64,000 nucleotides of DNA, taken from positions 806,001-870,000 of the forward strand of contig NZ_SJSK01000001.1 in assembly GCF_004331645.1 (NCBI RefSeq), in the 5' to 3' direction. Both the position numbers and the translations under genes were made by a program. How positions within the stretch are numbered: the stretch's first letter is position 1; every line of letters starts with the position of its first letter. Below, piece after piece: positions 25,643 through 33,579 of the stretch. Source of the DNA: Pedobacter frigiditerrae (GTDB lineage Bacteria; Bacteroidota; Bacteroidia; Sphingobacteriales; Sphingobacteriaceae). Below the pieces are notes generated by a model. That model had not been told where the DNA came from and made no database searches. It worked only from the letters and a program-made list of their open reading frames with translations.

Positions 25643-26695
25643 ATGTCTATATTTACCTACAAACAGCGTAACTATATTAACCTTGTTATTATTATAGCAT
25701 TAGGTTGTTTAATTGCTTATTCCCTAATGGGGATTTTTGGCTCGCTGTTAAGTACACTTGTTTTGTACACCATTTTACGCCCAGGTTATATTCATTTAAC
25801 TGAAGTAAAGAATTGGAATAGGCGTTTTACTGCGGTGTTACTTTTGTTCATTTCAATTGTAGTACTTGTGCTTCCCTTTTATGCACTAAGCAGTATGGTA
25901 ATTGAAAAAATTACTGAACTAAATAACGATCAAATTTATTTTAAGAATTTACTGTATAAAATTCAACATCTTTTACCAGTTAACGGTAATGTAGGTAAAA
26001 TAATAGAGGATGGGTTAAAAAGTGCTGGTAGTTGGGCTACTGGTTTATTCCCGTCTTTAATTTCTGGTGTTTTTAATGTGGTTCTTGGTTTATTGCTAAT
26101 GTATTTTTTACTGTACTTTATGTTGGTAGAGCGAGAAACATTTGAAAACGCACTGATTAAATATGCGCCTTTCAGAGAACAAAATTCTAACCGATTTGCA
26201 GAAGAAATGAGAAATACAACTTATGCAAACGTTGTTGGGCAGGGTTTTATTGCTATTGTTCAAGGCTCGTTAGTAAGCTTATCATTTTATGTTTTGGGAT
26301 ATAACGACCCTCTTTTTTGGGGAGTAATAACAGCATTTATATCACTGGTGCCAATCTTGGGCCCCCCGGTTATTTTTGTGCCTGGTGCATTATTACAATT
26401 GGCAGAGGGAAACAATTTTGCCGGTTGGGCAATGCTAATTTTTGGCTTTGTGGTCATTATCAATATCGATAATGTGCTAAGATTCATGATTGCAAAAAAA
26501 ATTGGAAATATTCACCCGATAATTACTGTAATTGGCGTAGTTATTGGTATTCCATTATTTGGTATATTGGGGCTGGTGTTTGGACCATTGTTGTTATCTT
26601 ACTTTTTCTTGCTCATTAAAATCTACGAAACTAGTGCAATGGCAACAGAAAGATTAGAAAGAATTAAAACAAATCATGAGCAAGATGAGTTATAA
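25643..26695 (+). CDS. AI-2E family transporter
   Basis: A 350-residue polytopic membrane protein of the AI-2E/PerM family (PF01594) with about seven to eight hydrophobic segments. Family marks are the middle stretch LISGVFNVVLGLLLMYFLLYF, the segment SLVPILGPPVIFVPGAL near 235-251, and IIGVVIGIPLFGILGLVFGP-like residues near the end. Members export autoinducer-2 or act as Na+/H+ or Na+-coupled exchangers; the substrate here is not determinable. It starts 87 bases after the regulator and has its own transcript, judging by the terminator between them. Confidence 0.9.
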   Translation: MSIFTYKQRNYINLVIIIALGCLIAYSLMGIFGSLLSTLVLYTILRPGYIHLTEVKNWNRRFTAVLLLFISIVVLVLPFYALSSMVIEKITELNNDQIYFKNLLYKIQHLLPVNGNVGKIIEDGLKSAGSWATGLFPSLISGVFNVVLGLLLMYFLLYFMLVERETFENALIKYAPFREQNSNRFAEEMRNTTYANVVGQGFIAIVQGSLVSLSFYVLGYNDPLFWGVITAFISLVPILGPPVIFVPGALLQLAEGNNFAGWAMLIFGFVVIINIDNVLRFMIAKKIGNIHPIITVIGVVIGIPLFGILGLVFGPLLLSYFFLLIKIYETSAMATERLERIKTNHEQDEL

Positions 26696-26729
26696 TTTAA
26701 GATTAACAATAGCATAACATCAGCATTGC

Positions 26730-26737
26730 TATATTTG
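26730..26737 (+). promoter_or_regulatory. TAnnTTTG -7 element of the YtxH cluster
   Basis: TATATTTG lies 35 bases before the YtxH-like gene start at 26773. Full consensus match, with no clear -33 element. Confidence 0.5.
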
Positions 26738-26772
26738 AAATAACTTATGTTTAACAATAAAAATTAATTATT

Positions 26773-27039
26773 ATGAATGATAATTCGAAAGTACTAGTAG
26801 CATTATTAGCTGGTTTAGCTGCAGGAGCAGCATTAGGTTTATTGTTTGCTCCAGAAAAAGGAAGCGATACAAGAGATAAATTAAGTCAATCTTTAAAGGA
26901 TTTAGGCGATTCGATTAAGGATAAAGCAGCTGATGAAATTAATAACCTGAGCAGTTTAAAAGATAAAGTAGTAAGCTCTATAAAAAGTAAATTACGTGAT
27001 GTAGAAGATGAGTATTCTACCGAAGTAGAAAATGTTTGA
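26773..27039 (+). CDS. YtxH-domain small membrane-associated protein
   Basis: An 88-residue protein with one hydrophobic N-terminal segment ([21 protein letters not shown], about 7-27) followed by the charged KGSDTRDKL and a helical tail, the arrangement of the YtxH family (PF12732). YtxH proteins are general-stress or envelope proteins of unknown mechanism. It is the first of three tightly spaced genes, with the holin-like gene 21 bases downstream. Confidence 0.88.
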   Translation: MNDNSKVLVALLAGLAAGAALGLLFAPEKGSDTRDKLSQSLKDLGDSIKDKAADEINNLSSLKDKVVSSIKSKLRDVEDEYSTEVENV

Positions 27040-27060
27040 GCTATTTAATCCTAAAAGATA

Positions 27061-27444
27061 ATGGAAGATAATAAAGAAAAAGATCTTGAAGATATTTTTT
27101 TAGATGCCAAGGAATACATCGATACTCGTATTGAATATACGAAGCTTTCGGCTGTGGAAAAGGGATCTAAGATTTTCGCAGATTTAATCACAAGTGGTGC
27201 AGTAGTTATTTCATTTGTGCTGGCTTTTTTATTTGCATCGTTTACCTTGGCCTTATATCTTTCTGAAGTATTAGGAAGTTATGCAAGAGGTTTTGGCTGC
27301 GTTGCTACCATCTACTTGCTATTATCTATTATTGTTTATTTAACTAAGGATAAATACATTGAAAGAGTATTGGTGAATTTATTCATCAGGAAATACTTTG
27401 ATAAGGTGGCCGATAAAGACGATGACGATGAAGAGAAATTATAA
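27061..27444 (+). CDS. Holin-X/phage-holin-like family membrane protein
   Basis: A 127-residue protein: charged N-terminal amphipathic region about 1-35 (DAKEYIDTRIEYTKLSAVEKG), two membrane segments at about 42-67 and 74-98, and an acidic C-terminus. This matches the PF07332-type putative actinobacterial holin-X family, common next to YtxH in Bacteroidota chromosomes and not linked to prophage here. It probably acts in envelope stress. Its 3' end overlaps the next gene. Confidence 0.78.
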   Translation: MEDNKEKDLEDIFLDAKEYIDTRIEYTKLSAVEKGSKIFADLITSGAVVISFVLAFLFASFTLALYLSEVLGSYARGFGCVATIYLLLSIIVYLTKDKYIERVLVNLFIRKYFDKVADKDDDDEEKL

Positions 27445-27868
27445 CAGCATCAAAACTTTAGATGATTTGCATGGTGAAGTACAGCGATTAAAAGCTGATT
27501 ACAAACATCGTGGGGTAATGCTGAAAGAAGATTCTAAAGTATATATCAGTCAGTTTTCAATTGGCAATCTGATTAAAAAATTTGCAACACCAAGTGGCTT
27601 TTTAAAGTTTGATGAGAAGACTAACATTAGCAGTAAAATTATGTCTATTGCATTGCCGATGTTATTAAACAGCACTATTTTTAGAGGCTCTGGTGTAATT
27701 ACAAAAGCGGTAGGTGCCTTAGTTTCTGGGAAATTAGGGAAGTCGTTAGATGCCGAAAATATTTCTGGTATTTTTAATATGGTTAAATCTTTTTTTGGCA
27801 AAAAAGACAAAAAGAAAGATGCTGGTTTTGTAGACTATGGCATACCTCCTGATAGTGAAACTTATTAG
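27428..27868 (+). CDS. Uncharacterised protein of the YtxH/holin cluster
   Basis: A 146-residue protein if started at 27428 (an in-frame ATG at 27422 is equally possible); it overlaps the previous gene by 17 bases. The N-terminal part is helical and charged (LDDLHGEVQRLKADYKHR). The middle has two weakly hydrophobic segments (IMSIALPMLLNSTIF and GVITKAVGALVSG), and the tail is Lys-rich and then acidic. I do not recognise the family. Context suggests an envelope-associated partner of the YtxH-like protein. Confidence 0.7.
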   Translation: MKRNYNSIKTLDDLHGEVQRLKADYKHRGVMLKEDSKVYISQFSIGNLIKKFATPSGFLKFDEKTNISSKIMSIALPMLLNSTIFRGSGVITKAVGALVSGKLGKSLDAENISGIFNMVKSFFGKKDKKKDAGFVDYGIPPDSETY

Positions 27869-27898
27869 AAAAAGCCACAGTTTTTACTGTGGCTTTTT
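27869..27898 (+). terminator. Rho-independent terminator
   Basis: The arms 27869-27880 and 27887-27898 are perfect 12-bp complements around a 6-nt loop, followed by T. It immediately follows the cluster's last stop codon. Confidence 0.9.
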
Positions 27899-27951
27899 TA
27901 GTTCAGTAGCATCGTTAGCTCATTTTTTTATAGCTAACTAGCTAGGTGCAC

Positions 27952-27986
27952 AAAAAAGGTCTTGGCAATTTGCCAAGACCTTTTTT
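27952..27986. terminator. Bidirectional 16-bp hairpin terminator
   Basis: The arms 27952-27967 and 27971-27986 are perfect complements with a 3-nt loop. A6 on the left and T6 on the right let it stop transcription from both directions between the YtxH cluster and aspS. Confidence 0.9.
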
Positions 27987-28002
27987 GTTTTGTGGCCTGC
28001 GC

Positions 28003-28052
28003 CATGCTGAATTTATTTCCTGCAAGTCAGATGCTGAAATAAATTCAGCATG
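28003..28052. repeat. REP-like inverted repeat, 17-bp perfect arms
   Basis: The arms catgctgaatttatttc (28003-28019) and its exact complement at 28036-28052 enclose a 16-nt loop, with gacg after the right arm. A degenerate relative of its end (gtcatgct) lies near 7285. It sits between two terminators and aspS. Confidence 0.7.
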
Positions 28053-28110
28053 ACGAGCTATTGATTATACTACTTGCCCAATCACACTAATGAACTCATG
28101 AGCTGGTGAA

Positions 28111-29856
28111 CTACAAATCCGTCTTAATCTTTAATTCTTTCAATTGTTTATCGTCAATTGTACTTGGACTATCAATCATTACATCTCTGCCTGAATTGTT
28201 TTTAGGGAAGGCAATAACATCCCTAATTGAATCTAATCCTGCAAAAATTGAACATAATCTGTCAAATCCGAATGCGATACCACCATGTGGAGGAGCGCCA
28301 AACTCAAATGCATCCATTAAGAAACCAAATTGTTTTTGAGCTTCTTCTGCAGTAAAGCCTAAGTGTTTAAACATTAAAGCCTGTAATGTTCTGTCGTGAA
28401 TACGAATAGAACCACCGCCAATTTCAGTTCCATTTACGACCATGTCATAAGCGTTAGCACGAACGTTTTTAGGGTCGGTATCTAACATTGCAATATCTTC
28501 TGGTTTTGGAGAAGTAAATGGATGGTGCATGGCATGGTAGCGTTCAGTTTCTTCATCCCATTCTAAAAGAGGGAAATCTAAAACCCAAAGCGCAGAGAAT
28601 TTATCTTTATCACGTAAACCTAAACGGCTACCCATTTCTAAACGGAGCTCACTTAATTGCTTGCGAACTTTATCAATTCCGCCAGCCATTACTAAAACTA
28701 AATCGCCTGGTTGGGTTTGGCAAGTTGCCGACCATCTTGCTAATTCTTCTTCGTTATAAAATTTATCAACTGAAGATTTTAAAGAACCATCTTCATTATG
28801 GCGAAGGTAAATTAAACCCGTTGCACCAATTTGTGGACGTTTAATAAAGTCTGTTAACTCGTCTAATTGTTTACGGGTATAATGTGCACAACCTTTAGCA
28901 TTAATAGCGATTACTAATTCTGCATTGTCAAAAACAGGGAAATCCTTTCCTTTAACAATGTCGTTCATTTCGATAAATTTCATATCAAAACGAGTATCTG
29001 GTTTATCAGAGCCATAGAATTTCATCGCATCTGCATATTGCATACGAGGCACTTCAGGTAAATCGTAGTTACGAACCTCTTTAAATAAAGTACGAATTAG
29101 ACCTTCGAAAGTATTTAAGATATCTTCTTGCTCAATGAAAGACATCTCACAGTCAATCTGTGTAAATTCTGGTTGTCTATCTGCACGTAAATCTTCATCT
29201 CTAAAACATTTTACAATCTGAAAATAGCGGTCGAAACCAGAAACCATTAACAACTGTTTAAATGTTTGTGGCGATTGTGGTAAAGCATAAAACTCGCCAC
29301 CATTCATACGGCTTGGTACCACAAAATCTCTTGCGCCTTCTGGCGTAGATTTAATTAAAACTGGAGTTTCTACCTCGATAAAGTCTAAAGCATCTAAATA
29401 ACGACGAACAGATTGAGCCATTCTATGACGTAAAATCATGTTATTTCTAATCGGGTTACGACGTAAATCTAGGTAGCGATATTTCATACGTAAATCATCA
29501 CCACCATCGGTTTTATCTTCAATTAAAAATGGAGGTAATTTTGCAGCATTTAAAATCTCTAATTCGGTAACTTTAATTTCAACCTCGCCAGTTGGGATTT
29601 CTTTATTTTTATTTGAACGTTCTACAACGATTCCACTAACTTTAATTACAAACTCACGACCAAGGCTACGAGCGCCAGCGCATAAATCTGCATTATCATT
29701 CATGTTAAAAACCAACTGAGTGATGCCGTAACGGTCGCGAATGTCTATAAAAGTCATCCCGCCCAAATCTCTAGAATTCTGCATCCAACCGCAGAGTGTT
29801 ACATTTTCGCCTAAATTTTGCAGTGTTAAAGCACCGCAAGTTGTTGTTCTTAACAT
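28111..29856 (-). CDS. aspS: Aspartyl-tRNA synthetase
   Basis: A 581-residue class II synthetase of the bacterial type. It has an N-terminal OB-fold anticodon-binding domain (about 1-105), motif 2 as [18 protein letters not shown] near 215-232, a bacterial GAD insert in the 290-420 region, and motif 3 [10 protein letters not shown] near 534. It charges tRNA-Asp in the cytoplasm. A TATTTTTG -7 element lies on the minus strand at 29879-29886, 22 bases before the start. Confidence 0.97.
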   Translation of the reverse strand: MLRTTTCGALTLQNLGENVTLCGWMQNSRDLGGMTFIDIRDRYGITQLVFNMNDNADLCAGARSLGREFVIKVSGIVVERSNKNKEIPTGEVEIKVTELEILNAAKLPPFLIEDKTDGGDDLRMKYRYLDLRRNPIRNNMILRHRMAQSVRRYLDALDFIEVETPVLIKSTPEGARDFVVPSRMNGGEFYALPQSPQTFKQLLMVSGFDRYFQIVKCFRDEDLRADRQPEFTQIDCEMSFIEQEDILNTFEGLIRTLFKEVRNYDLPEVPRMQYADAMKFYGSDKPDTRFDMKFIEMNDIVKGKDFPVFDNAELVIAINAKGCAHYTRKQLDELTDFIKRPQIGATGLIYLRHNEDGSLKSSVDKFYNEEELARWSATCQTQPGDLVLVMAGGIDKVRKQLSELRLEMGSRLGLRDKDKFSALWVLDFPLLEWDEETERYHAMHHPFTSPKPEDIAMLDTDPKNVRANAYDMVVNGTEIGGGSIRIHDRTLQALMFKHLGFTAEEAQKQFGFLMDAFEFGAPPHGGIAFGFDRLCSIFAGLDSIRDVIAFPKNNSGRDVMIDSPSTIDDKQLKELKIKTDL

Positions 29857-30085
29857 CTTTAAATTAAATTTTGAGCCGCAAAAATACCGATTTTGTTTTA
29901 ATAAGTATATAGTAGTTAGTATTAAGTATTAAGACAGGAATTTCAATCTTTATTCTTTGCTCCTTGTTCTTTTTTCCTTCTTGCACAAACTTTTGTTCTC
30001 TAAACCCGATAGGATGAATGCCATTCTTCATGGCAGAAAGTATAGCGGGACTAACATTCATAAAAGCTTCTGCCTTTGCTTTTCT

Positions 30086-30123
<38 letters not shown>

Positions 30124-30140
30124 CTTTTTTTCTACCTTGA

Positions 30141-30170
30141 TGCAACGTTTTAAAAATTACGATGTCTTTT
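30141..30170 (+). promoter_or_regulatory. ECF-type promoter of the second sigma operon
   Basis: TGCAACG at 30141-30147 is followed after 15 bases by TGTCTTTT at 30163-30170. The AAC-bearing -35 and GTC-bearing -10 resemble the elements at 1803-1833 and 1987-2017, with one base shorter spacing and C in place of T in the -35. It points at the sigma gene starting at 30190. Confidence 0.5.
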
Positions 30171-30189
30171 AATCAGAACGCTTTAGAAT

Positions 30190-30741
30190 TTGGAAACAGT
30201 ATACATAGATAAGCACGTAGAGCTGGTAAATGATTGCCGAGCTGGTAGCCGTAAAGCACAATTTGAGTTATACAAGTTGTATGCTAATGCGATGTACAAT
30301 GTTGCGCTAAGAATTGTAAATGATGATGCTGAAGCGGAGGATGTTTTGCAAGAAGCTTTTTTAGATGCTTTTAATCGTATAGCTGATTTTAGACAAGAAA
30401 CAACATTTGGTTTGTGGTTAAAACAAATTGTAATTAACAGGGCAATTAACTACCTACGCAAAAGAAAGTTAGAGCTAGTAAGCTTAGATGAAGTGGAAGT
30501 GGCAGATGAGCCTGCGCCTGATTATGAGGAAACTACTTTAAAAGTAGAAGCCATAAAGGCGGCAATGAACGAGTTGCCAGATGGTTACAGAGTAGTTTTA
30601 ACCCTTTATTTATTTGAAGGTTATGACCACGAAGAGATAGCACATATATTAAAAATAACAGAAAATACATCACGTTCGCAATACATGCGGGCAAAAAGAA
30701 AGTTGAATAGTTTATTAGAAATGAAAGGAGTAGCAAGATGA
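30190..30741 (+). CDS. ECF RNA polymerase sigma factor
   Basis: A 183-residue sigma-70 family protein. Region 2 covers about 18-92 (DDAEAEDVLQEAFLDAFNRI, FGLWLKQIVINRAINYLRKRK) and region 4 about 118-178 (ELPDGYRVVLTLYLFEGYDHEEIA). The start shown is a TTG; no in-frame ATG lies nearby upstream, and an ATG at 30162 is in another frame. The next gene overlaps its stop by 4 bases. With the TM protein and DUF4097-type protein it forms an apparent sigma operon. Confidence 0.92.
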   Translation: METVYIDKHVELVNDCRAGSRKAQFELYKLYANAMYNVALRIVNDDAEAEDVLQEAFLDAFNRIADFRQETTFGLWLKQIVINRAINYLRKRKLELVSLDEVEVADEPAPDYEETTLKVEAIKAAMNELPDGYRVVLTLYLFEGYDHEEIAHILKITENTSRSQYMRAKRKLNSLLEMKGVAR

Positions 30742-31268
30742 GCAATAAATTAGAGGGGTTTGTAAAAGACAACAAAAAAGAGTTTGAAGTAAAAGGTCCA
30801 TCAGACCAGTTGTGGACAAGAATTGAAGCAGAGCTGGATAAAAAAAAACAGCCAAAAAAGTCGATTAAAATGTACCAATGGATGAGTATTGCAGCAACAT
30901 TGGTAGTGAGTTTAGGCTTATACTTTACATATAATTATAACCAGGCCAAAAACATCGACGTGGCGGATATTAACCCAGAGTTTGGCAAGAGAGAAGTAAG
31001 TTTTGTAAGTCAAATAGAAGAGAAAAAAGACAGTTTAGCTATTTACGCATCTGAAAACCCGGATTTGTATAAAAGGTTTACCGAAGATTTAAAAAATCTT
31101 GATGCAGAATACGACAGGTTAAAAACTGAATTGCCAGAAAGTCCAAATCAAATTTTTGTGGTTAAGGAAATGGTGAAAAATCGCGAAATGCAACTGCAAG
31201 TTTTAAAACAGCAGTTAATGATTATCAATCAAGTCAATCAATATAATAAAAAGGAGAATTCAATATGA
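30738..31268 (+). CDS. Putative membrane anti-sigma partner
   Basis: A 176-residue protein with a charged cytoplasmic N-terminus (about 1-44, containing LWTRIEAELDKKK), one membrane segment at about 47-64, and an extracytoplasmic helical, charged part of about 110 residues. It overlaps both the sigma gene upstream and the DUF4097-type gene downstream by 4 bases (ATGA). No zinc anti-sigma motif is visible. Position and topology suggest a transmembrane anti-sigma factor; this is inference. Confidence 0.65.
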   Translation: MSNKLEGFVKDNKKEFEVKGPSDQLWTRIEAELDKKKQPKKSIKMYQWMSIAATLVVSLGLYFTYNYNQAKNIDVADINPEFGKREVSFVSQIEEKKDSLAIYASENPDLYKRFTEDLKNLDAEYDRLKTELPESPNQIFVVKEMVKNREMQLQVLKQQLMIINQVNQYNKKENSI

Positions 31269-32500
31269 AATTAGCAATCTTAAGCCTATCGGGTATGCTG
31301 TTACTCGCCACACAGGTAAATGCTCAACAACAGCCAAGTATTTCTGTTAATGTTAATCCAAAAGTTAACACCACCGTTTCTACTTCATCATCTTATTCTT
31401 ACACTGTAAATGATGTAAAAAACAGTGTAAATGTTAGGTATGGCGATGGTTCAAACAATCAAGATACACAAGACGATACGCCAATGAAAGCTAAGTCTTT
31501 TTCAAAGGCTTTTACAGTAGATCGAAGTGATAAAATTAGTTTAAACAACCAATTCGGATCTATAACTATTAAAACCTGGGATAAAAACGAGGTAAAGGTT
31601 GATGTAGACATGAAAGCCTATGCAAAGACAGCAGAGGAGGCGCAAAAATTATTAGATGACGTTTCGATAGAAGCCACTAAAAGCGGAGATTTAGTGAGCT
31701 ATAAAACTGAAATGGGCAATCGTAATGGTAACTGGGGAAGTAGTATTAAAAATGGAAAAACAATTTGGCGTAGAGAGGTAAAAGTTCATTATACAGTTTA
31801 TATGCCAGCTAATAATTCATTATCTGCATCACAGCAATATGGCAACATTACCATGGGCGATTTTTCTGGGCCCACTTCTATAAAAGTTCAATATGGTAAT
31901 TTTATTGCAGGCGATTTAAATAATGGAAATAACTACGTTAATGTGCAATATGGTGCCGCCAATATTAAAGAAGCCAGCTCATTAAAAATAAAACACCAAT
32001 ATGGTTCTGGGGTTACTATAGGTACAGTTGGGACATTAGATATCGATGTTCAGTATTCTGCTGTTAACATTACAAGTGTAAAAGGAGCGGCAAGTATTAA
32101 GCATCAGTATGGTGGTGGAATAAAAATCGGTAGTGTTAGTGGTGCAATGAATGTTAACACTCAATATACCAGCGTTAAGGTGGGTTCTTTACGTGGAAAT
32201 TTAACAAGTAGAGCCCAGTATGGAAGTGTTAACATTGATGATATTGAAGCTGGTAGAGATGTAGATGTTGATGGACAGTATACTACTGTAAATTTAGGTT
32301 TTGCAACCAATTACAATGCTAATTTCGAAGTAAAAACAAGTTATGCAGGGTTTAAATATGGCACCAACGTAACTGCAAAAAGAGAAGGTGGAGACGATAG
32401 AAGTTATAGTCAAGACAAAAATTATAGCGGACAAATAGGTAAAGGCGGCAACGCCAGAGTAGTGGTAAAGGTTCAGTATAATAGTGTTACTTTCAAATAA
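31265..32500 (+). CDS. DUF4097-type exported repeat protein
   Basis: A 411-residue secreted protein with signal peptide (KLAILSLSGMLLLATQ, cleavage after NAQ near 20). From about residue 85 it has the DUF4097/adhesin-like opening FTVDRSDKISLNNQFGSITIKTWDKNEV. Between about 190 and 345 it has a run of short strands in which QYG, QYS or QYT returns roughly every 20 residues, as in a beta-solenoid. It is the last gene of the sigma/anti-sigma operon and may be its envelope effector or sensor. Function unknown. Confidence 0.78.
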   Translation: MKLAILSLSGMLLLATQVNAQQQPSISVNVNPKVNTTVSTSSSYSYTVNDVKNSVNVRYGDGSNNQDTQDDTPMKAKSFSKAFTVDRSDKISLNNQFGSITIKTWDKNEVKVDVDMKAYAKTAEEAQKLLDDVSIEATKSGDLVSYKTEMGNRNGNWGSSIKNGKTIWRREVKVHYTVYMPANNSLSASQQYGNITMGDFSGPTSIKVQYGNFIAGDLNNGNNYVNVQYGAANIKEASSLKIKHQYGSGVTIGTVGTLDIDVQYSAVNITSVKGAASIKHQYGGGIKIGSVSGAMNVNTQYTSVKVGSLRGNLTSRAQYGSVNIDDIEAGRDVDVDGQYTTVNLGFATNYNANFEVKTSYAGFKYGTNVTAKREGGDDRSYSQDKNYSGQIGKGGNARVVVKVQYNSVTFK

Positions 32501-32522
32501 ATAAACCAAACAAATAATACCT

Positions 32523-32550
32523 AAGCCTGTTGATGTAAATCGACAGGCTT
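32523..32550 (+). terminator. Rho-independent terminator
   Basis: The arms 32523-32533 and 32540-32550 pair over 11 bp with one G-U wobble and a 6-nt loop, followed by T6. It ends the sigma operon. Confidence 0.88.
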
Positions 32551-32579
32551 TTTTTATATTCGCCTCATATATTTTAACT

Positions 32580-33368
32580 ATGGATTTTTTAGCCACGCCA
32601 GAAGCCTGGATTTCCCTTTTAACCTTAACAATATTAGAAATTGTTTTAGGAATAGACAATATTGTTTTCATCTCAATCTTGTCGGGTAAACTCCCACAAA
32701 ACCAACAAAAAAAAGCTCGTCAACTAGGTTTAGCATTGGCTATGATTACTCGTGTTTTGTTATTGCTTTCATTAAGCTGGGTAATGGGACTAACGGCATC
32801 ATTGTTTAACATTGGCGATTGGATTGGCATTACAAACGAAGAATGGTTAGAGAAATTGGCTATATCTGGAAGGGATTTAATCCTGTTATCAGGAGGTTTA
32901 TTTTTAATCTATAAAAGCACCCATGAAATACACAATAAACTAGAAGGTGATGAAGAATCTGAAGGAAAAGTTAAGGTGCATTCTTTCGCTGGAACTATCG
33001 TTCAGATATTGATTTTAGATATCGTTTTCTCACTAGATTCTGTTATTACCGCTGTAGGTATGGCAGAACACATAGAAATTATGATAGCTGCGGTTGTTAT
33101 CGCTGTAATCGTTATGATGTTCTCTGCAAGTGCCATTAGTAATTTTGTAAACAAACACCCTACTGTAAAAATGTTAGCCTTATCATTTCTACTGTTAATT
33201 GGTGTTTCTTTATTGGCTGAGGGACTTGACCAGCACATACCAAAAGGGTATGTTTATTTTGCAATGGCATTCTCAGTATTGGTAGAGATGTTAAACCTTA
33301 AAATGAAAAAGAACAATAAAAAACCCGTTTCGTTAAGAAATACGCCACACGAAAAAGAAAATAAATAA
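32580..33368 (+). CDS. TerC family integral membrane protein
   Basis: A 262-residue membrane protein with about seven hydrophobic segments and the TerC signatures LEIVLGIDNIVFISIL near 20-35 and ILDIVFSLDSVITAVGMA near 144-161, each with the acidic residues thought to bind metal. TerC proteins are implicated in Mn2+ export or metal loading of exported enzymes and were named for tellurite resistance. It is monocistronic, with a hairpin following. Confidence 0.92.
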   Translation: MDFLATPEAWISLLTLTILEIVLGIDNIVFISILSGKLPQNQQKKARQLGLALAMITRVLLLLSLSWVMGLTASLFNIGDWIGITNEEWLEKLAISGRDLILLSGGLFLIYKSTHEIHNKLEGDEESEGKVKVHSFAGTIVQILILDIVFSLDSVITAVGMAEHIEIMIAAVVIAVIVMMFSASAISNFVNKHPTVKMLALSFLLLIGVSLLAEGLDQHIPKGYVYFAMAFSVLVEMLNLKMKKNNKKPVSLRNTPHEKENK

Positions 33369-33388
33369 GGTTTTTAGAAAAACAAAGG

Positions 33389-33419
33389 AAGAAGGGTGTC
33401 GGAAACGAGAGCCCTTCTT
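33389..33419 (+). terminator. Hairpin terminator with inner GAAA loop
   Basis: The outer arms 33389-33396 and 33412-33419 pair perfectly over 8 bp. Inside them TCG/CGA closes a GAAA tetraloop at 33402-33405. A T-rich tail follows. It ends the TerC gene. Confidence 0.75.
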
Positions 33420-33456
33420 TTCGTTTTACTACGCTGCGCTACGTGCTCACTTCAAT

Positions 33457-33483
33457 AACCCTGCCTGCCGGACAGGCAAGGTT
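33457..33483. repeat. GC-rich palindromic repeat
   Basis: An 11-bp inverted repeat with one mismatch (33457-33467 and 33473-33483) around ccgga, much richer in G+C than its surroundings. I recognise the tgcctgccggacaggca core from intergenic DNA of other Bacteroidota. Its function is unknown. Confidence 0.6.
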
Positions 33484-33579
33484 TATATTACAAAAAACAG
33501 TAGTTCTTTTTACAGTATCGTTACGCCTAAATTATAGCTTCAGTAATATATCGATTATTTTTGTTTCAAACATAAGGTT

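Noticed and set aside
27061..27868. Prophage lysis module suggested by the holin-like protein
   Set aside because: No lysin, integrase or structural phage gene is nearby, and the YtxH/holin-like pairing is typical of ordinary Bacteroidota chromosomes.
28518..28844. 108-codon plus-strand frame inside aspS
   Set aside because: It is an opposite-strand shadow of a highly conserved synthetase, without signal, motif or promoter.
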